This document shows positions 1-8,762 of a DNA stretch of 34,024 bases, in pieces. Numbering within the stretch: position 1 is the stretch's first letter; each line of letters opens with the position of its first letter. Made by a program: the position numbers and the translations under genes. Source of the stretch: Isosphaera sp. (GTDB taxonomy: Bacteria > Planctomycetota > Phycisphaerae > Phycisphaerales > UBA1924); NCBI GenBank assembly GCA_013822085.1, contig PNJV01000026.1, positions 1 to 34,024 on the forward strand, given 5' to 3'. The notes beneath the pieces were generated by a model, which did no database searches, was not told where the DNA came from, and was given only the letters and a program-made list of their open reading frames with translations.

Positions 1-307
1 CGCTGATCGCCCCGCCGCGACGCTCCCTGCGCACGGTCCAGGACGCGCCGCCGGCCTCGGGCTGGCGGCGCACCGAGATGACCGACCGCGCCTCGTCGGT
101 CCACAGGGCCATCGGCGGCTGCGTGAAGGCGATGCGGTCGCTGCGCAGCGCGTCGGACTCGGACTCAACGCCCAGCTGCGGCCCGGCCGGCCGCGGTGCG
201 ATCAGCGGGCCGGAGGCGCAGCCGCCGAGCACGCACACGAGCACGGCGCACGCCCAGCCGGCGGGGGCGTGACTGAGCAACGCGGATCCTGCGGGCGCGT
301 GGGTCAT
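1..307 (-). CDS. Partial lipoprotein, 3' end outside the window
   Basis: The reading frame begins with ATG at 307 and stays open for 102 codons to the window edge, so only the N-terminus is seen. Residues 18-29 are a hydrophobic stretch ending in a lipobox, Leu-Gly-Gly-Cys with Cys30, followed by Ala-Ser. This predicts lipid attachment and an envelope location. The mature part begins with a Pro/Ala/Gly-rich linker and then a polar segment in which I recognise no domain. It lies 88 bases downstream of the GH31 gene on the same strand, but has its own TATGTT hexamer 5 bases before the start. The function is unknown. The lipoprotein call rests on the leader alone. Confidence 0.7.
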   Translation of the reverse strand, partial: MTHAPAGSALLSHAPAGWACAVLVCVLGGCASGPLIAPRPAGPQLGVESESDALRSDRIAFTQPPMALWTDEARSVISVRRQPEAGGASWTVRRERRGGAIS

Positions 308-312
308 GCCTC

Positions 313-318
313 AACATA
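313..318 (-). promoter_or_regulatory. Candidate -10 element (TATGTT), possibly leaderless start of the lipoprotein gene
   Basis: Read on the minus strand, TATGTT is followed by five bases (GAGGC) and then the ATG at 307. A -10 box this close to the start codon would put the transcription start at or next to the ATG. The GAGG inside the gap is too close to serve as a normal ribosome binding site. No -35 box is evident. The same arrangement occurs before four other genes in the window. Confidence 0.4.
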
Positions 319-395
319 CGCGGCTGAGCCCGCCCGGAGGACCGGGCCCGCTGGCCCCCCCGCGCAGCCGCCGGGGGAGCGGGGCGCCGGCGCTC

Positions 396-2807
396 TCAGC
401 GGAGGCCGACGGTCACCGGCCGGCCGTCGGTGCCCTCGGCGCTGAACGTGCCGGCGTCGGTGAGCACGACCACGCGCAGCGGCCGCTGCGGCCGCGGGAA
501 CGAGCCCTCGGCACGCTCGATTGTCACCGTGACGGCGGCGCCGTCGCCGGCCAGCTGGGCGGCGTAGGTGGTCAGCAGGAACTGCCCGTCGCGGAAGCCC
601 CAGCCATCCCCGGCGTCGTCGTAGAGCGTGCCGGCGGCGCGCCCGGACTGGTCGAGGCTCACGTAGAGCGTGACCGGGGCCTGGGGCCCGGCCTGGCCGA
701 CGAACTGCTCGATCGGCCCGACCGGCAGCACCGCCCCGGCCTTGAGCGCCAGCCTGGGCAGGTCCGGGTGCGGCTGGTCGATCACGTCGAACGAGCGCCA
801 CACGCCCCGGGGGCGGACCGTCACGCGCGTCCGATCGGGCATCACCTGCGGCTCGACCAGCAGCGACTCGCCGAGCAAGAAGGCGTTGTCCTCCGAGCGC
901 AGGGCCGGGTCGGCCGGGTCGGCAAAGAACAGCGGCTGCGCGATGGGCGTGCCGTCGGTGTGGGAGCGGTGCGCCAGCGTGTAGAGGTACGGCACCAGGC
1001 GTGCGCGGCGTTCGAGGGCCTGCCTGCACACGTGCTCGGTCTCGGGGCCGAACGACCAGGGCTCCTTGTCGATGTTGCCCTTGGCCGTGTGCCCGCGCGC
1101 AAAGGGCAGCAGGGCCCCGATGCCCATCCAGCGCGCAAACTGCGTCGCCCGGGCCGCGGCGTCGCGGGGGCCGTTGCCCGCAAAGCCCCCGATGTCCGGG
1201 CCGACCATCGGCTGGCCCGAGAGCCCGAGCGTCAGGGCCATGGGCACCGACTGCCACAGGTCGTGCCACGTCGCCGAGTTGTCCCCCGTCCACGTCGCCG
1301 CGTACCTGTGCGAGCCGAGGAACCCCGCCCGCGTGAGCACGAACGGCCGCCGCTGGGGCCGCGCCGCCAGGATCCCTTCGTAGGTGGCCTGGGCCATCAG
1401 CAGGCCGTAGGCGTTGTGGTACCGCTCGTGGGGGGCGGCCGGCAGGCGGCGCGCCTCCTGCCCGGGCAGGGCCGCGTAGTCGCCGCCGGCGTGGCGGTTG
1501 TGCATCGGCATGGTCTTGGAGGCCGTGGAGAACACCGCCGGCTCGTTCATGTCGTTCCACACCCCGTCGAGCCCCACCGACACGAACCCCGGGTACAACC
1601 CGGCCCACCACGCCCGGGCCTCGGGCTTGGTAAAGTCTGGGAAGACGCACGCCCCGGGCCACACGTCCCCGCGGAACATCTCGCCGCGCTCGTCGCGCAC
1701 GTACAGCTTCCGGGACACCAGCTCGTCGCGCACCGCGTAGCCCGGCTGGTCGGCCACGCCGGGGTCGATCATCCACACCGTCCGGAACCCGTCCCGGGCA
1801 AGGTCCGCGTTGAGGCCCGCCGGGTCGGGGAACTTGGCCGAGTCGAACGTGAACACCCGGTACCGGTCCATGTAGTCGATGTCCAGCCAGATCGTCGTCG
1901 CCGGGATCCGCCGCGCGCGGAACTCCTGGGCCAGCTCACGCACGCGCGACTCGGGCTCGTACGACCACCGGCACTGGTGGTACCCAAGGGCCCACTTGGG
2001 CACCATCATCGGCGGGCCCGTCAGCTCGTGGAGCGCCCGCACCACCCCCTGCGGCGTGGGCCGCTCGATCGCGTACACGCTCGGCGGCATCGAGCCCCCG
2101 GACGACTGGAGCGTCACGATCACACGGGTCTGGGTGCAGGCGATCTCCATCGGCTCGCTGGTGTCGATCAGCAGGCCCACCGCCGACCCGTCGGGGCGCA
2201 CCGCCAGCACCCACGGGTGCGATTGATACAGCGCGTCGCTCTCGGGCGCATACCCCGGGCGGTCCGAGTTCCACAGCCGCACCACCGTGTCGTTGCGCAG
2301 CAGCGTGCCGGTGACCATCCCCGTCCCGTAGAACGACGTGCCCTCGGGGAACGTGAACTCCAGCCGCGGCTGCAGCGCGTCCTGGCCCAGACCCGCTGGG
2401 GCCTCCCCCTGCGCGACCGCGTGCGGCGGCGGAGGGGTCTGCACGAAGCTCAGCGCGGGCGCATAGCCCAGCCCCGCCCACCACGGCTCGGTCTGAGAGG
2501 AGATCCGCTCGGGGAACTCACGCACAAGGGAGAAGCTCGGGAACACCACCCCGTCGCGCCACGCGTGAAGCCACCCGAAGCGCGTCACGTCCCCCGAGGG
2601 CACGCCGTCGATCCGGCGATGATCCGGCGTGTACTGGCTCAGGACCTCCTGCGTCCGGGCCTGCCCGGGGCCCGACGCCGGCGCCGCGCCCAGACTCGGC
2701 GCGATCGCCCCGAGCACCGCGGCGCGCACCGCGAGGCGGGCAAGGGCGCTCACCTGCGCGGGGGGGGTTCGAGCCGCGTCATTCCGAGCCGAGTCGTGGG
2801 GTCTCAT
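396..2807 (-). CDS. Secreted glycoside hydrolase family 31 alpha-glucosidase
   Basis: 803 residues from ATG at 2807. The frame stays open far upstream, but there it would run under the plus-strand gene at 2958, so this ATG is chosen. It hydrolyses alpha-linked glucosides (or related alpha-xylosides) by the retaining GH31 mechanism. The N-terminus (about 20-46) is Ala-rich and hydrophobic and ends in an AxA-like site, suggesting export. Residues 150-260 are the N-terminal beta domain. The barrel follows with WLDIDYMD at 307-314, the nucleophile motif WNDMNEP with Asp419, and the acid/base motif TWTGDN with Asp509. The end (about 710-750, TLYDDAGDG) resembles the C-terminal DUF5110-type beta domain. 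Exact substrate specificity cannot be read from the sequence. Confidence 0.93.
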   Translation of the reverse strand: MRPHDSARNDAARTPPAQVSALARLAVRAAVLGAIAPSLGAAPASGPGQARTQEVLSQYTPDHRRIDGVPSGDVTRFGWLHAWRDGVVFPSFSLVREFPERISSQTEPWWAGLGYAPALSFVQTPPPPHAVAQGEAPAGLGQDALQPRLEFTFPEGTSFYGTGMVTGTLLRNDTVVRLWNSDRPGYAPESDALYQSHPWVLAVRPDGSAVGLLIDTSEPMEIACTQTRVIVTLQSSGGSMPPSVYAIERPTPQGVVRALHELTGPPMMVPKWALGYHQCRWSYEPESRVRELAQEFRARRIPATTIWLDIDYMDRYRVFTFDSAKFPDPAGLNADLARDGFRTVWMIDPGVADQPGYAVRDELVSRKLYVRDERGEMFRGDVWPGACVFPDFTKPEARAWWAGLYPGFVSVGLDGVWNDMNEPAVFSTASKTMPMHNRHAGGDYAALPGQEARRLPAAPHERYHNAYGLLMAQATYEGILAARPQRRPFVLTRAGFLGSHRYAATWTGDNSATWHDLWQSVPMALTLGLSGQPMVGPDIGGFAGNGPRDAAARATQFARWMGIGALLPFARGHTAKGNIDKEPWSFGPETEHVCRQALERRARLVPYLYTLAHRSHTDGTPIAQPLFFADPADPALRSEDNAFLLGESLLVEPQVMPDRTRVTVRPRGVWRSFDVIDQPHPDLPRLALKAGAVLPVGPIEQFVGQAGPQAPVTLYVSLDQSGRAAGTLYDDAGDGWGFRDGQFLLTTYAAQLAGDGAAVTVTIERAEGSFPRPQRPLRVVVLTDAGTFSAEGTDGRPVTVGLR

Positions 2808-2814
2808 GCCCCAC

Positions 2815-2820
2815 ACAATA
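2815..2820 (-). promoter_or_regulatory. Candidate -10 element (TATTGT) of the GH31 gene
   Basis: TATTGT on the minus strand lies seven bases before the ATG at 2807, which puts the expected transcription start on the start codon itself. No Shine-Dalgarno sequence is visible. The element sits in a 150-base divergent spacer (2808-2957) that is less GC-rich than the surrounding genes and must also hold the promoter of the plus-strand gene. Confidence 0.4.
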
Positions 2821-2945
2821 CATCCGTTTGAGCTAGACCGATGCGATCGTTGTGCCGAAATACGGACAAACTCCGATCCGCCAGCAGGTTTGCCGGTACG
2901 TCTGGGCCTCGTGCATCCATGTGTGTGCGCCAGGGATCGTGGTGG

Positions 2946-2952
2946 AAGGAGG
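2946..2952 (+). promoter_or_regulatory. Strong Shine-Dalgarno site (AAGGAGG)
   Basis: A near-perfect anti-16S complement, AAGGAGG, stands five bases before a GTG at 2958-2960. This decides the start of the downstream gene in favour of GTG over an ATG 39 codons upstream. The segment between the two starts is polar and not signal-like. Confidence 0.75.
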
Positions 2953-2957
2953 ATCGA

Positions 2958-5111
2958 GTGTCGCGAGCGACTCGGCTGACGTGCTGGGGGGCCCTGGCGA
3001 TGATCGCCGGGGCAGGGGCGATGCTCGGGGTGCGCCCGACCCCCGCGCCGGCGCCCGCCCGAGGGGGCGTCCAGGGCGCCGCCCGGGGCGCAGACCAGAG
3101 CGCCCCGCCCGCCCGCGTCGAGGCCCCGCCGGCTGTCACGCTCGGCCTGCGCGCCGAGAGCCTCCGGCTGTCGCTGCGCGTCCTGCCCACGGTGGTCATC
3201 GTCCCCGACGGCCCCTCGTACCTGGCGGCCATCGAGTCCTGGCGCCCCAGCGGGCGGTTCCCGGTGCTCATCGACGACGGCACGCGCGAGTCGCGTCACC
3301 ACATCGCGCTCTTCGTCGCCGCGTTCAAGCCCGAGCGGGTCGTGTCCTGGGCTGCGCAAGCCCCGGGCCGGGTCGACGCGCTGGCGCTGCGCGGCCCCGA
3401 GCTGGAGTCCCGGCTGATGCGGGCCGTGGCCCGGGCCTGGGGCGCAGCGGACACGGCCGAGCCGCTCGAGGGGCTCAAGGCCGTCTGGGGCTCGGCCTAC
3501 ACGCCCACGGGCCTGGTGGTGACCTTCCCCAACGACACCGCCTGGACCGCGGCCCTGGCCATCGCCGCCGGGCGGGGCCAGCCGCTGGCCGTCGTGCCCG
3601 CGCCCGCCTCCAGCCGCGCCGCGGCCATGCCCCTGACCGAGGCCCTGACGCTGGACGCCGCCGTGCGCCGCGCCGCCGAACGCACCGGGTACACCTTCGC
3701 CGGCCTCGGGGACCAGCTCGACGCCCTGACGCTCGCCGCCACGGCTCCGGCCCGCGTGACGGTCCAGGCCGAGGACCCGCTCCAGCCGCAGATGGGCGCC
3801 CCCTTCGACCCCAGACCGGGCGAGCCCCTGGCCCTGACCGACCTCCTGGGCCGGGACCTGCCCGCGCGGGCGCAATCCCGCTGGGCGTGGGCCGGCCAGG
3901 TCTCGGGCAGCGCCGCCCGCGGGGCCTACACCGCCATGTGCGGCCTCTTCCTGACCCCGGCCGACGCCTGGCTCTTCGAGGGCTACGCCCAGGGCTTTGG
4001 CAACGGCGTCTATTCCATGGCCCAGAGCCACGCCGTGCTCCAGTCGGCCAAGTTCCCCGTCTCGGGCGCCTGGGTCCCCACCGACGCCACCACCGCCACC
4101 TGGGCCCGCACCGCCTTCGACGGCGTGCACGCCGGGCTGCTGCTGGTCAACAGCTCGGGCCAGGCCACCACCTTCGACCTGCGCCCGCGCCTGGGCAACG
4201 CCTCGGACATGCCCGTCCTGCGTCGGCCCGCAGCGGCGTACGTGATCCACTCGTTCTCGGCGGCCAACCCGCACGACGGCTCGACCCTGGCCGGTCGGCT
4301 CCTGCGCCGCGGCGCGTACGCCTACGTAGGTTCGGTGCACGAGCCGCTCCTGGCCGGCTTTGTGCCCTCGCACGTGCTGGTCCAGCGGATGCTCGTGGGG
4401 ATGCCACTGGCGGCGGCGACCCGCTTCGACGGCCCGCGGGCGGCCCCATGGCGCGTGCACGTGCAGGCCGACCCGCTGGTGGTGATGCCCCCGCCGGGGG
4501 CCACCGCCGGGCGGGCCCAGGGGCCCGTGCCGCTGAGCGGGGCCGTCCAGCTGGACCAGTCCATGCGCGACGCCCTGCGCCAGGGGCGCATCGCCGAGGG
4601 CGTGCGGCTGCTCGGGCTCATCGGGCGCGACGCCGACGCGGTCCGCTACGCCCAGGCCCTGCTCGACCAGCCCCCACCCCCAACCCCCCCAACCCCGCCA
4701 CCCGCACCCGCCGCACCGCCCGCACCCGCACCCGCCGGCCCGATCCCAGCCGACGTAGCGGCCGAGCTGCTCGGGCCGGCCATGCGCCAGGGCGCCTGGC
4801 CCGTGCTCCTGGCCTGCGTCGAGGCGCACAGCGCCCAGCGCACGGCCGCGGAGTTCCCCGACGCGCTCGACGCCCTGTGGCACCTGGCCTGGGTCCACCG
4901 CGCCACGCTGACCGACGCCCAGGCGCACGCCCTGGCCAGGTCGTACAGGCCCGGGCAGGCGCTCCGCGACGCCGAGGACCTGGCCTCCTGGCTGCGCGCC
5001 GCCGGCAAGGCACCCCTGGCACGGGCTGCGCTGCTCAACGCCCAGCCGGCGATCTCTTCCGAGGCTGACCGCCGCCGACTGGCGGCGCTGCTCGATCCTT
5101 CCCAGCCCTGA
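2958..5111 (+). CDS. Uncharacterised exported protein, 717 aa
   Basis: I do not recognise a family with confidence. The GTG start is fixed by the AAGGAGG site. Residues 1-30 form a signal-like segment (Arg-rich start, hydrophobic 9-24), followed by a Pro/Ala linker. Residues 77-130 read as an alpha/beta unit (VVIVPDGPSY, then FPVLIDDG, then FKPERVVSW), and 184-215 as a second such unit (GLVVTFPNDTAW, GRGQPLAVV). Residues 392-490 look most conserved: LLLVNSSG at 394-401, IHSFSA at 430-435 and YVGSVHEPLLAGFVP at 456-470. That pattern is reminiscent of caspase-like or C25-type envelope proteins, but I cannot identify a catalytic dyad. A run of Pro/Ala (572-594) precedes an alpha-helical C-terminus. 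It is transcribed divergently from the GH31 gene and convergently with comEC. Confidence 0.8.
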   Translation: MSRATRLTCWGALAMIAGAGAMLGVRPTPAPAPARGGVQGAARGADQSAPPARVEAPPAVTLGLRAESLRLSLRVLPTVVIVPDGPSYLAAIESWRPSGRFPVLIDDGTRESRHHIALFVAAFKPERVVSWAAQAPGRVDALALRGPELESRLMRAVARAWGAADTAEPLEGLKAVWGSAYTPTGLVVTFPNDTAWTAALAIAAGRGQPLAVVPAPASSRAAAMPLTEALTLDAAVRRAAERTGYTFAGLGDQLDALTLAATAPARVTVQAEDPLQPQMGAPFDPRPGEPLALTDLLGRDLPARAQSRWAWAGQVSGSAARGAYTAMCGLFLTPADAWLFEGYAQGFGNGVYSMAQSHAVLQSAKFPVSGAWVPTDATTATWARTAFDGVHAGLLLVNSSGQATTFDLRPRLGNASDMPVLRRPAAAYVIHSFSAANPHDGSTLAGRLLRRGAYAYVGSVHEPLLAGFVPSHVLVQRMLVGMPLAAATRFDGPRAAPWRVHVQADPLVVMPPPGATAGRAQGPVPLSGAVQLDQSMRDALRQGRIAEGVRLLGLIGRDADAVRYAQALLDQPPPPTPPTPPPAPAAPPAPAPAGPIPADVAAELLGPAMRQGAWPVLLACVEAHSAQRTAAEFPDALDALWHLAWVHRATLTDAQAHALARSYRPGQALRDAEDLASWLRAAGKAPLARAALLNAQPAISSEADRRRLAALLDPSQP

Positions 5112-5155
5112 CCCCACCCCCCCCACCCCCCACCGGCCCCCACCGGCCCCCACCG
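5112..5155. repeat. C-rich tract with a 10-bp tandem repeat
   Basis: Directly after the stop codon at 5111, runs of C broken by single A residues lead into 2.5 copies of CACCGGCCCC (5131-5155). It occupies the 151-base convergent spacer between the 717-residue protein and comEC. The complementary strand has four or more G runs and could form a G-quadruplex. No terminator-like hairpin with a T tract is visible in this spacer. Confidence 0.6.
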
Positions 5156-5262
5156 CCGCACCCCCACGCCACCCGGGGCCGGCTCGCTGGCGCCCTGGTC
5201 CATCGGCTTGGCATGGGCAGCCAGCCACCGCGCCCGCGCCGCTGAGGCGCGCCGGGCCCGGG

Positions 5263-7671
5263 TCAATCGATCTGCAGCTGCGCCGGCCAGACCGGGGGCT
5301 CGCCCGCCCCGATCACCACGCCGGGCCGATCGGCATGACCCACCCGCCGCACGCGCGCCACCGCGCGATCGCCCAGGTCCCGCTCGAGCGTGATCTCCAC
5401 GGGCCCGACGCGCACGGGCTGGCGCTCGTCCACCGGCACCAGCGCCACGCCGGCCCGCCGAAGCGACGCCACCCACGCCGACGCCCCGCGGCCGCGGGAC
5501 CGCAGCGCGCCGTCGAGCTCCCACCGCGGCACCACGACTGCGCGCAGGCCGCGGGCGCGCAGGCCGTCGGGGATCGAGCCCGCCGCCGCCGGGCCGATGC
5601 GCGTCACCACCGCCACCGGCACCCGGGCCGCGCCCATCCGGTGCAGCGCCCGCGAGAGCCCCGCTGTCAGCGCCGCCCGAGAGCCCGCCGAGGCCGACCC
5701 CGCGTCGATCACCACCCCGCCCCCGGGCCACACCACCACGCCGGCCTCTGCCCCGCCAAGCCGCAGCCCGGACGCCGCCGGCTGGCCGGGCGTGCGCGTC
5801 AGCCCCAGCAGCGCCCCCGCGGCCCAGACCAGGCCCGCTGCAACAGCTGCCACGCCGAGCCCGCGCCGCGCCGGCGCCCAGCGCGCGTGCGCGCGGTCCG
5901 CGCTCGCCTCGCGCAGGCCTTGCGTCTTGGGGCCCGCGGTATCCAGGTCCACGTCGTCCGGGCCTATGTCGTCCGGGCCCTCACCGCTCTGGCCCTCACC
6001 GCTAGGGCCCGCTGAGCCAGCGACCCACAGCCCAGCGACCATCCACGCCGCCCAGGCAACGCCCAGGCCCGCAACCGGCGCCGAGGCGCCCGGCAGGTCA
6101 TCGGCGGCGCTCACCAGCCGCGGGATGGCCCCGCTGACCAGGTGCAGCGGCCACCCCAGGGCCGCGATCAGGCCGGGCCCGCCGACCTGACCGGCCAGGC
6201 CCGCCAGGGCCATCAGGCCGTACCCCAGCCACAACGCCGCTGCGCCCACCGGCGCCAGCAGCACCGAGAGCACCAGCCCCGCGGGGCTGATCACGCCCGT
6301 GTGGGCCACGAGCACCGGCGTGGCCATCGCCCACGCCGCGGCCCCGCCCGCCAGCAGCCCCGCCCCCGGCAGGCGACGTGCCCGGCGGCTCAGGGCCCCG
6401 GGCGCGACGATCAGCCCGGCGGTGCACAGCACCGAGAGCTGCCAGCCCATGTCGGACGCCTCCGCGGGGTCGGCCAGCAGCAGCAGCACGCCCGCCCAGC
6501 CCAGCACCGTCAGCGGGCCGATCCTCCAGCCGATCAGCTGGGCCGAGAGCCCCGCCCAGGCCATGACCGCGGCGCGCCACACCGGGGCCCCGTCGGGCAC
6601 GATCACCACCAGTGCGCCCGCCGCGGCGCTGAGCACCACCCAGCGGCGCACGCCGGGGCGCATGGCAAGCCGGCAGCACGCCCCGATCAGGGCCAGCATC
6701 ACGCTCACGTGGTAGCCGCTCACGCACAGGACGTGGAGCACGCCGGTGCGGCCCATGGCCCCGGCCAGGCCGGCGATCTGCGGGTCGATCTCCCCCAGGA
6801 GCAGGGCACCCAGGAGCGCGCGGCGCTGGGCGTTTGCGTCCCAGGGCGCAGCCCGGTCCAGCGCGTCGCGCGCCACGCCACGCGCCCACGCACGCGCCCG
6901 CACGCCGCGCCCGCGCAGCTGGTCGAACGCCCCCGCGACCGACCCCGCGACGGCCGACGGGTCGTCGGGCAGGCGCAGCACCGGGCCGCGCCTCTGAGCG
7001 CCCGCGGCCCGGGCCGCGTCGGTCCCGCCACCCCACGCGGCCACCGGCGGCCGGAGCAGCCCACGCACGCGCACCGACCGGCCCGCCTCCATGGCCCCCA
7101 CCATCGAAACCGGCACCGCCACGCGCACCGTGCCGTGGACGCGCCGCTCCCGATCGCCCAGACGCACACGCCGGGCCTCGATCTGGGCGATCCCCGCTGG
7201 CTCGCCCACGCCCGGCGCCCACGAGTCGGGCGGGGCCAGGCGCAGCGCAGCCGGCTCGACCACCAGCCCCTCGACGCTGGCCCAGAGGCCGGCGTGCTCA
7301 GCGCCCGGCTGCCCCAGCCCAAGCCACGCCCGATCGCCCGTGGCCCGGGCCAGCACCTGGCACACATGATCCGGCGACGCCTGCACCAGGCGCAGGCCCG
7401 ACCACCCCGCGCTGGCCAACGCCGCTGCGACCCACAGCGCCAGGCCCGCCCACCGCGCCGGGACCAGCAGCGCGACCGCCAGTGCGCCCAGCCCCAGCGA
7501 GAACCACCACCAGGGCCCGATCGCCCACCCCCGCGCGCCCAGCACGCACCCGAGCCACACCGCGACCAACGCCCAGCCGGCGCGGGGCAGCAGCGGCGCC
7601 CGGCGCGGGTCGGCACGCGGCCACCGGCCGTCGGGGGCCCAGGATTGATCCGTGCGCAGGGCCGGGTCCAC
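5263..7671 (-). CDS. comEC: ComEC/Rec2-family DNA-uptake channel with degenerate C-terminal domain
   Basis: 802 residues from a GTG at 7671. An in-frame stop further upstream and the lack of other early starts support this choice, though no good ribosome site is seen. ComEC moves single-stranded DNA across the inner membrane during transformation. Residues 30-95 are several membrane helices, and 130-240 match the DUF4131-type OB-like domain. Residues 285-545 are the Competence domain, with the signature GRTGVLHVLCVSGYHVS at 307-323 and many helices. Residues 550-590 are an acidic linker. Residues 637-795 align with the beta-lactamase-like domain (VVIDAG at 653-658), but where the family has THxHxDH this protein has TRIGPAAAG (690-698). 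The metal site is therefore gone. It follows the pilin gene by 47 bases on the same strand. Confidence 0.9.
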   Translation of the reverse strand: MDPALRTDQSWAPDGRWPRADPRRAPLLPRAGWALVAVWLGCVLGARGWAIGPWWWFSLGLGALAVALLVPARWAGLALWVAAALASAGWSGLRLVQASPDHVCQVLARATGDRAWLGLGQPGAEHAGLWASVEGLVVEPAALRLAPPDSWAPGVGEPAGIAQIEARRVRLGDRERRVHGTVRVAVPVSMVGAMEAGRSVRVRGLLRPPVAAWGGGTDAARAAGAQRRGPVLRLPDDPSAVAGSVAGAFDQLRGRGVRARAWARGVARDALDRAAPWDANAQRRALLGALLLGEIDPQIAGLAGAMGRTGVLHVLCVSGYHVSVMLALIGACCRLAMRPGVRRWVVLSAAAGALVVIVPDGAPVWRAAVMAWAGLSAQLIGWRIGPLTVLGWAGVLLLLADPAEASDMGWQLSVLCTAGLIVAPGALSRRARRLPGAGLLAGGAAAWAMATPVLVAHTGVISPAGLVLSVLLAPVGAAALWLGYGLMALAGLAGQVGGPGLIAALGWPLHLVSGAIPRLVSAADDLPGASAPVAGLGVAWAAWMVAGLWVAGSAGPSGEGQSGEGPDDIGPDDVDLDTAGPKTQGLREASADRAHARWAPARRGLGVAAVAAGLVWAAGALLGLTRTPGQPAASGLRLGGAEAGVVVWPGGGVVIDAGSASAGSRAALTAGLSRALHRMGAARVPVAVVTRIGPAAAGSIPDGLRARGLRAVVVPRWELDGALRSRGRGASAWVASLRRAGVALVPVDERQPVRVGPVEITLERDLGDRAVARVRRVGHADRPGVVIGAGEPPVWPAQLQID

Positions 7672-7718
7672 GGCGCAGACTGGCCGCCCGTCGCGTGGTT
7701 GTCAAGCGCGGCGTGGGC

Positions 7719-8762
7719 TCAGCCCTGACCGGAGGGGGTCAGGATGTCGTCAAAGTCCAGGGTCACGTCGCGCTGGGGCTCGTAGAAGAGCGGCTGGGGC
7801 GAGGCCGTGCCGGTGCCGGCCCCGGCACTGCGGCCGCCGCGGTCGTCGCGGTTGAGGAAGACGCCGTCGGCGCCCGCCGAGTGATAGACGAGCGAGCCGC
7901 GGTCCAGCGCGGGCACCTGCCGGTTGTTGACGCGGGTGTTGCTGGGGAAGGCGGGGTTGCCCAGCAGGCCGGCCAGGGTTTCTATGAGGCTCTGATCGGT
8001 CTGGCCGGCGGCCGCCGAGTCGCGGAGCATCGAGAGCACGGTCTGGTCCTGCTGGGACCTGCCCAGGGACTGGGCCCGCAGGTGGGGGGCGTTGCCGGCC
8101 CAGTAGAAGCGGGCCACGCCGCCGTCGCTGACGCGGGCGGCGAAGGGGTCGGCGTCGGTGGCGCGCGGGTCGCGCACCCAGGCGATGACCGGGTTGCCGA
8201 AGGTATCGACCAGGTCGGGCAGGGCGCGGTTGGCCGGGCTGTCGCTGTCCTTCTGGGTCTGCTGGCAGAAGCGCACCAGCGAGCCGTCGTCGGGCGAGAA
8301 GTACAGCGTGCGGGCCGAGCCGGAGGTCCCCGAGCCGCGGCCCAGCTCGCTCTGGGCGACGTTGCGCAGCAGGCCGGAGCGCGGGCCCACGCCGATCACG
8401 TCGACGCCCCCCGCGTCCTCGCAGGACGAGAGCGTGCCGGCCTGCCGAAGGGTGATGCCACCGGTCAGGTCCAGCAGGACGTTGCCCATGTTGGTCAGGC
8501 CCTGCGAGAGGTTGGCGTTGCTGCCCATCTCGTCGGGGGCAAAGAGCCCGGGCGCCCGGCGGGCGTCGGCGATGAAGCGGTCGGTGGCGTTGCTCAGCGT
8601 GCTCAGGAGGTTCTGCGACGAGACCCGCCGCGCGTTCTGACGCACGCCCTGGAAGACCGGCAGCAGGATGCCGATGACGATGCCGATGATGATGAAGACC
8701 GAGAGCAGCTCGACGATCGTGAACGCCCTGGCCCGGGTCCCTCCGCTGTGTGCTCGCTGCAT
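7719..8762 (-). CDS. Type IV pilin-like / pseudopilin protein
   Basis: 347 residues. ATG at 8762 is preceded by a GGAG site about 9 bases away. The N-terminus is a class III leader: a short basic stretch, then Ala|Phe-Thr-Ile-Val-Glu-Leu-Leu with Glu5 of the mature form, and a hydrophobic helix to about residue 40 ending ILLPVF. Prepilin peptidase would cleave after Ala13; Ala instead of Gly is tolerated and common in planctomycetes. The large globular part has two Cys residues (in SSCED and RFCQQ) that might pair. Such proteins form type IV pili, type II secretion pseudopili or DNA-uptake pseudopili. The ComEC gene 47 bases downstream favours a role in DNA uptake, but this is inference from context. 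It is longer than typical minor pilins. Confidence 0.85.
   Translation of the reverse strand: MQRAHSGGTRARAFTIVELLSVFIIIGIVIGILLPVFQGVRQNARRVSSQNLLSTLSNATDRFIADARRAPGLFAPDEMGSNANLSQGLTNMGNVLLDLTGGITLRQAGTLSSCEDAGGVDVIGVGPRSGLLRNVAQSELGRGSGTSGSARTLYFSPDDGSLVRFCQQTQKDSDSPANRALPDLVDTFGNPVIAWVRDPRATDADPFAARVSDGGVARFYWAGNAPHLRAQSLGRSQQDQTVLSMLRDSAAAGQTDQSLIETLAGLLGNPAFPSNTRVNNRQVPALDRGSLVYHSAGADGVFLNRDDRGGRSAGAGTGTASPQPLFYEPQRDVTLDFDDILTPSGQG

Noticed and set aside
306-2831. A long open plus-strand frame of more than 800 codons over the GH31 gene
   Set aside because: It is the antisense of a gene with intact GH31 catalytic motifs. Its product is Arg/Pro/His-rich without domains, as expected of shadow frames at this GC content.
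2808-5228. Upstream extension of the GH31 frame on the minus strand
   Set aside because: The extension would lie opposite the plus-strand gene at 2958-5111 and has low-complexity Gly/Arg composition. The ATG at 2807 gives a normal signal-like N-terminus.
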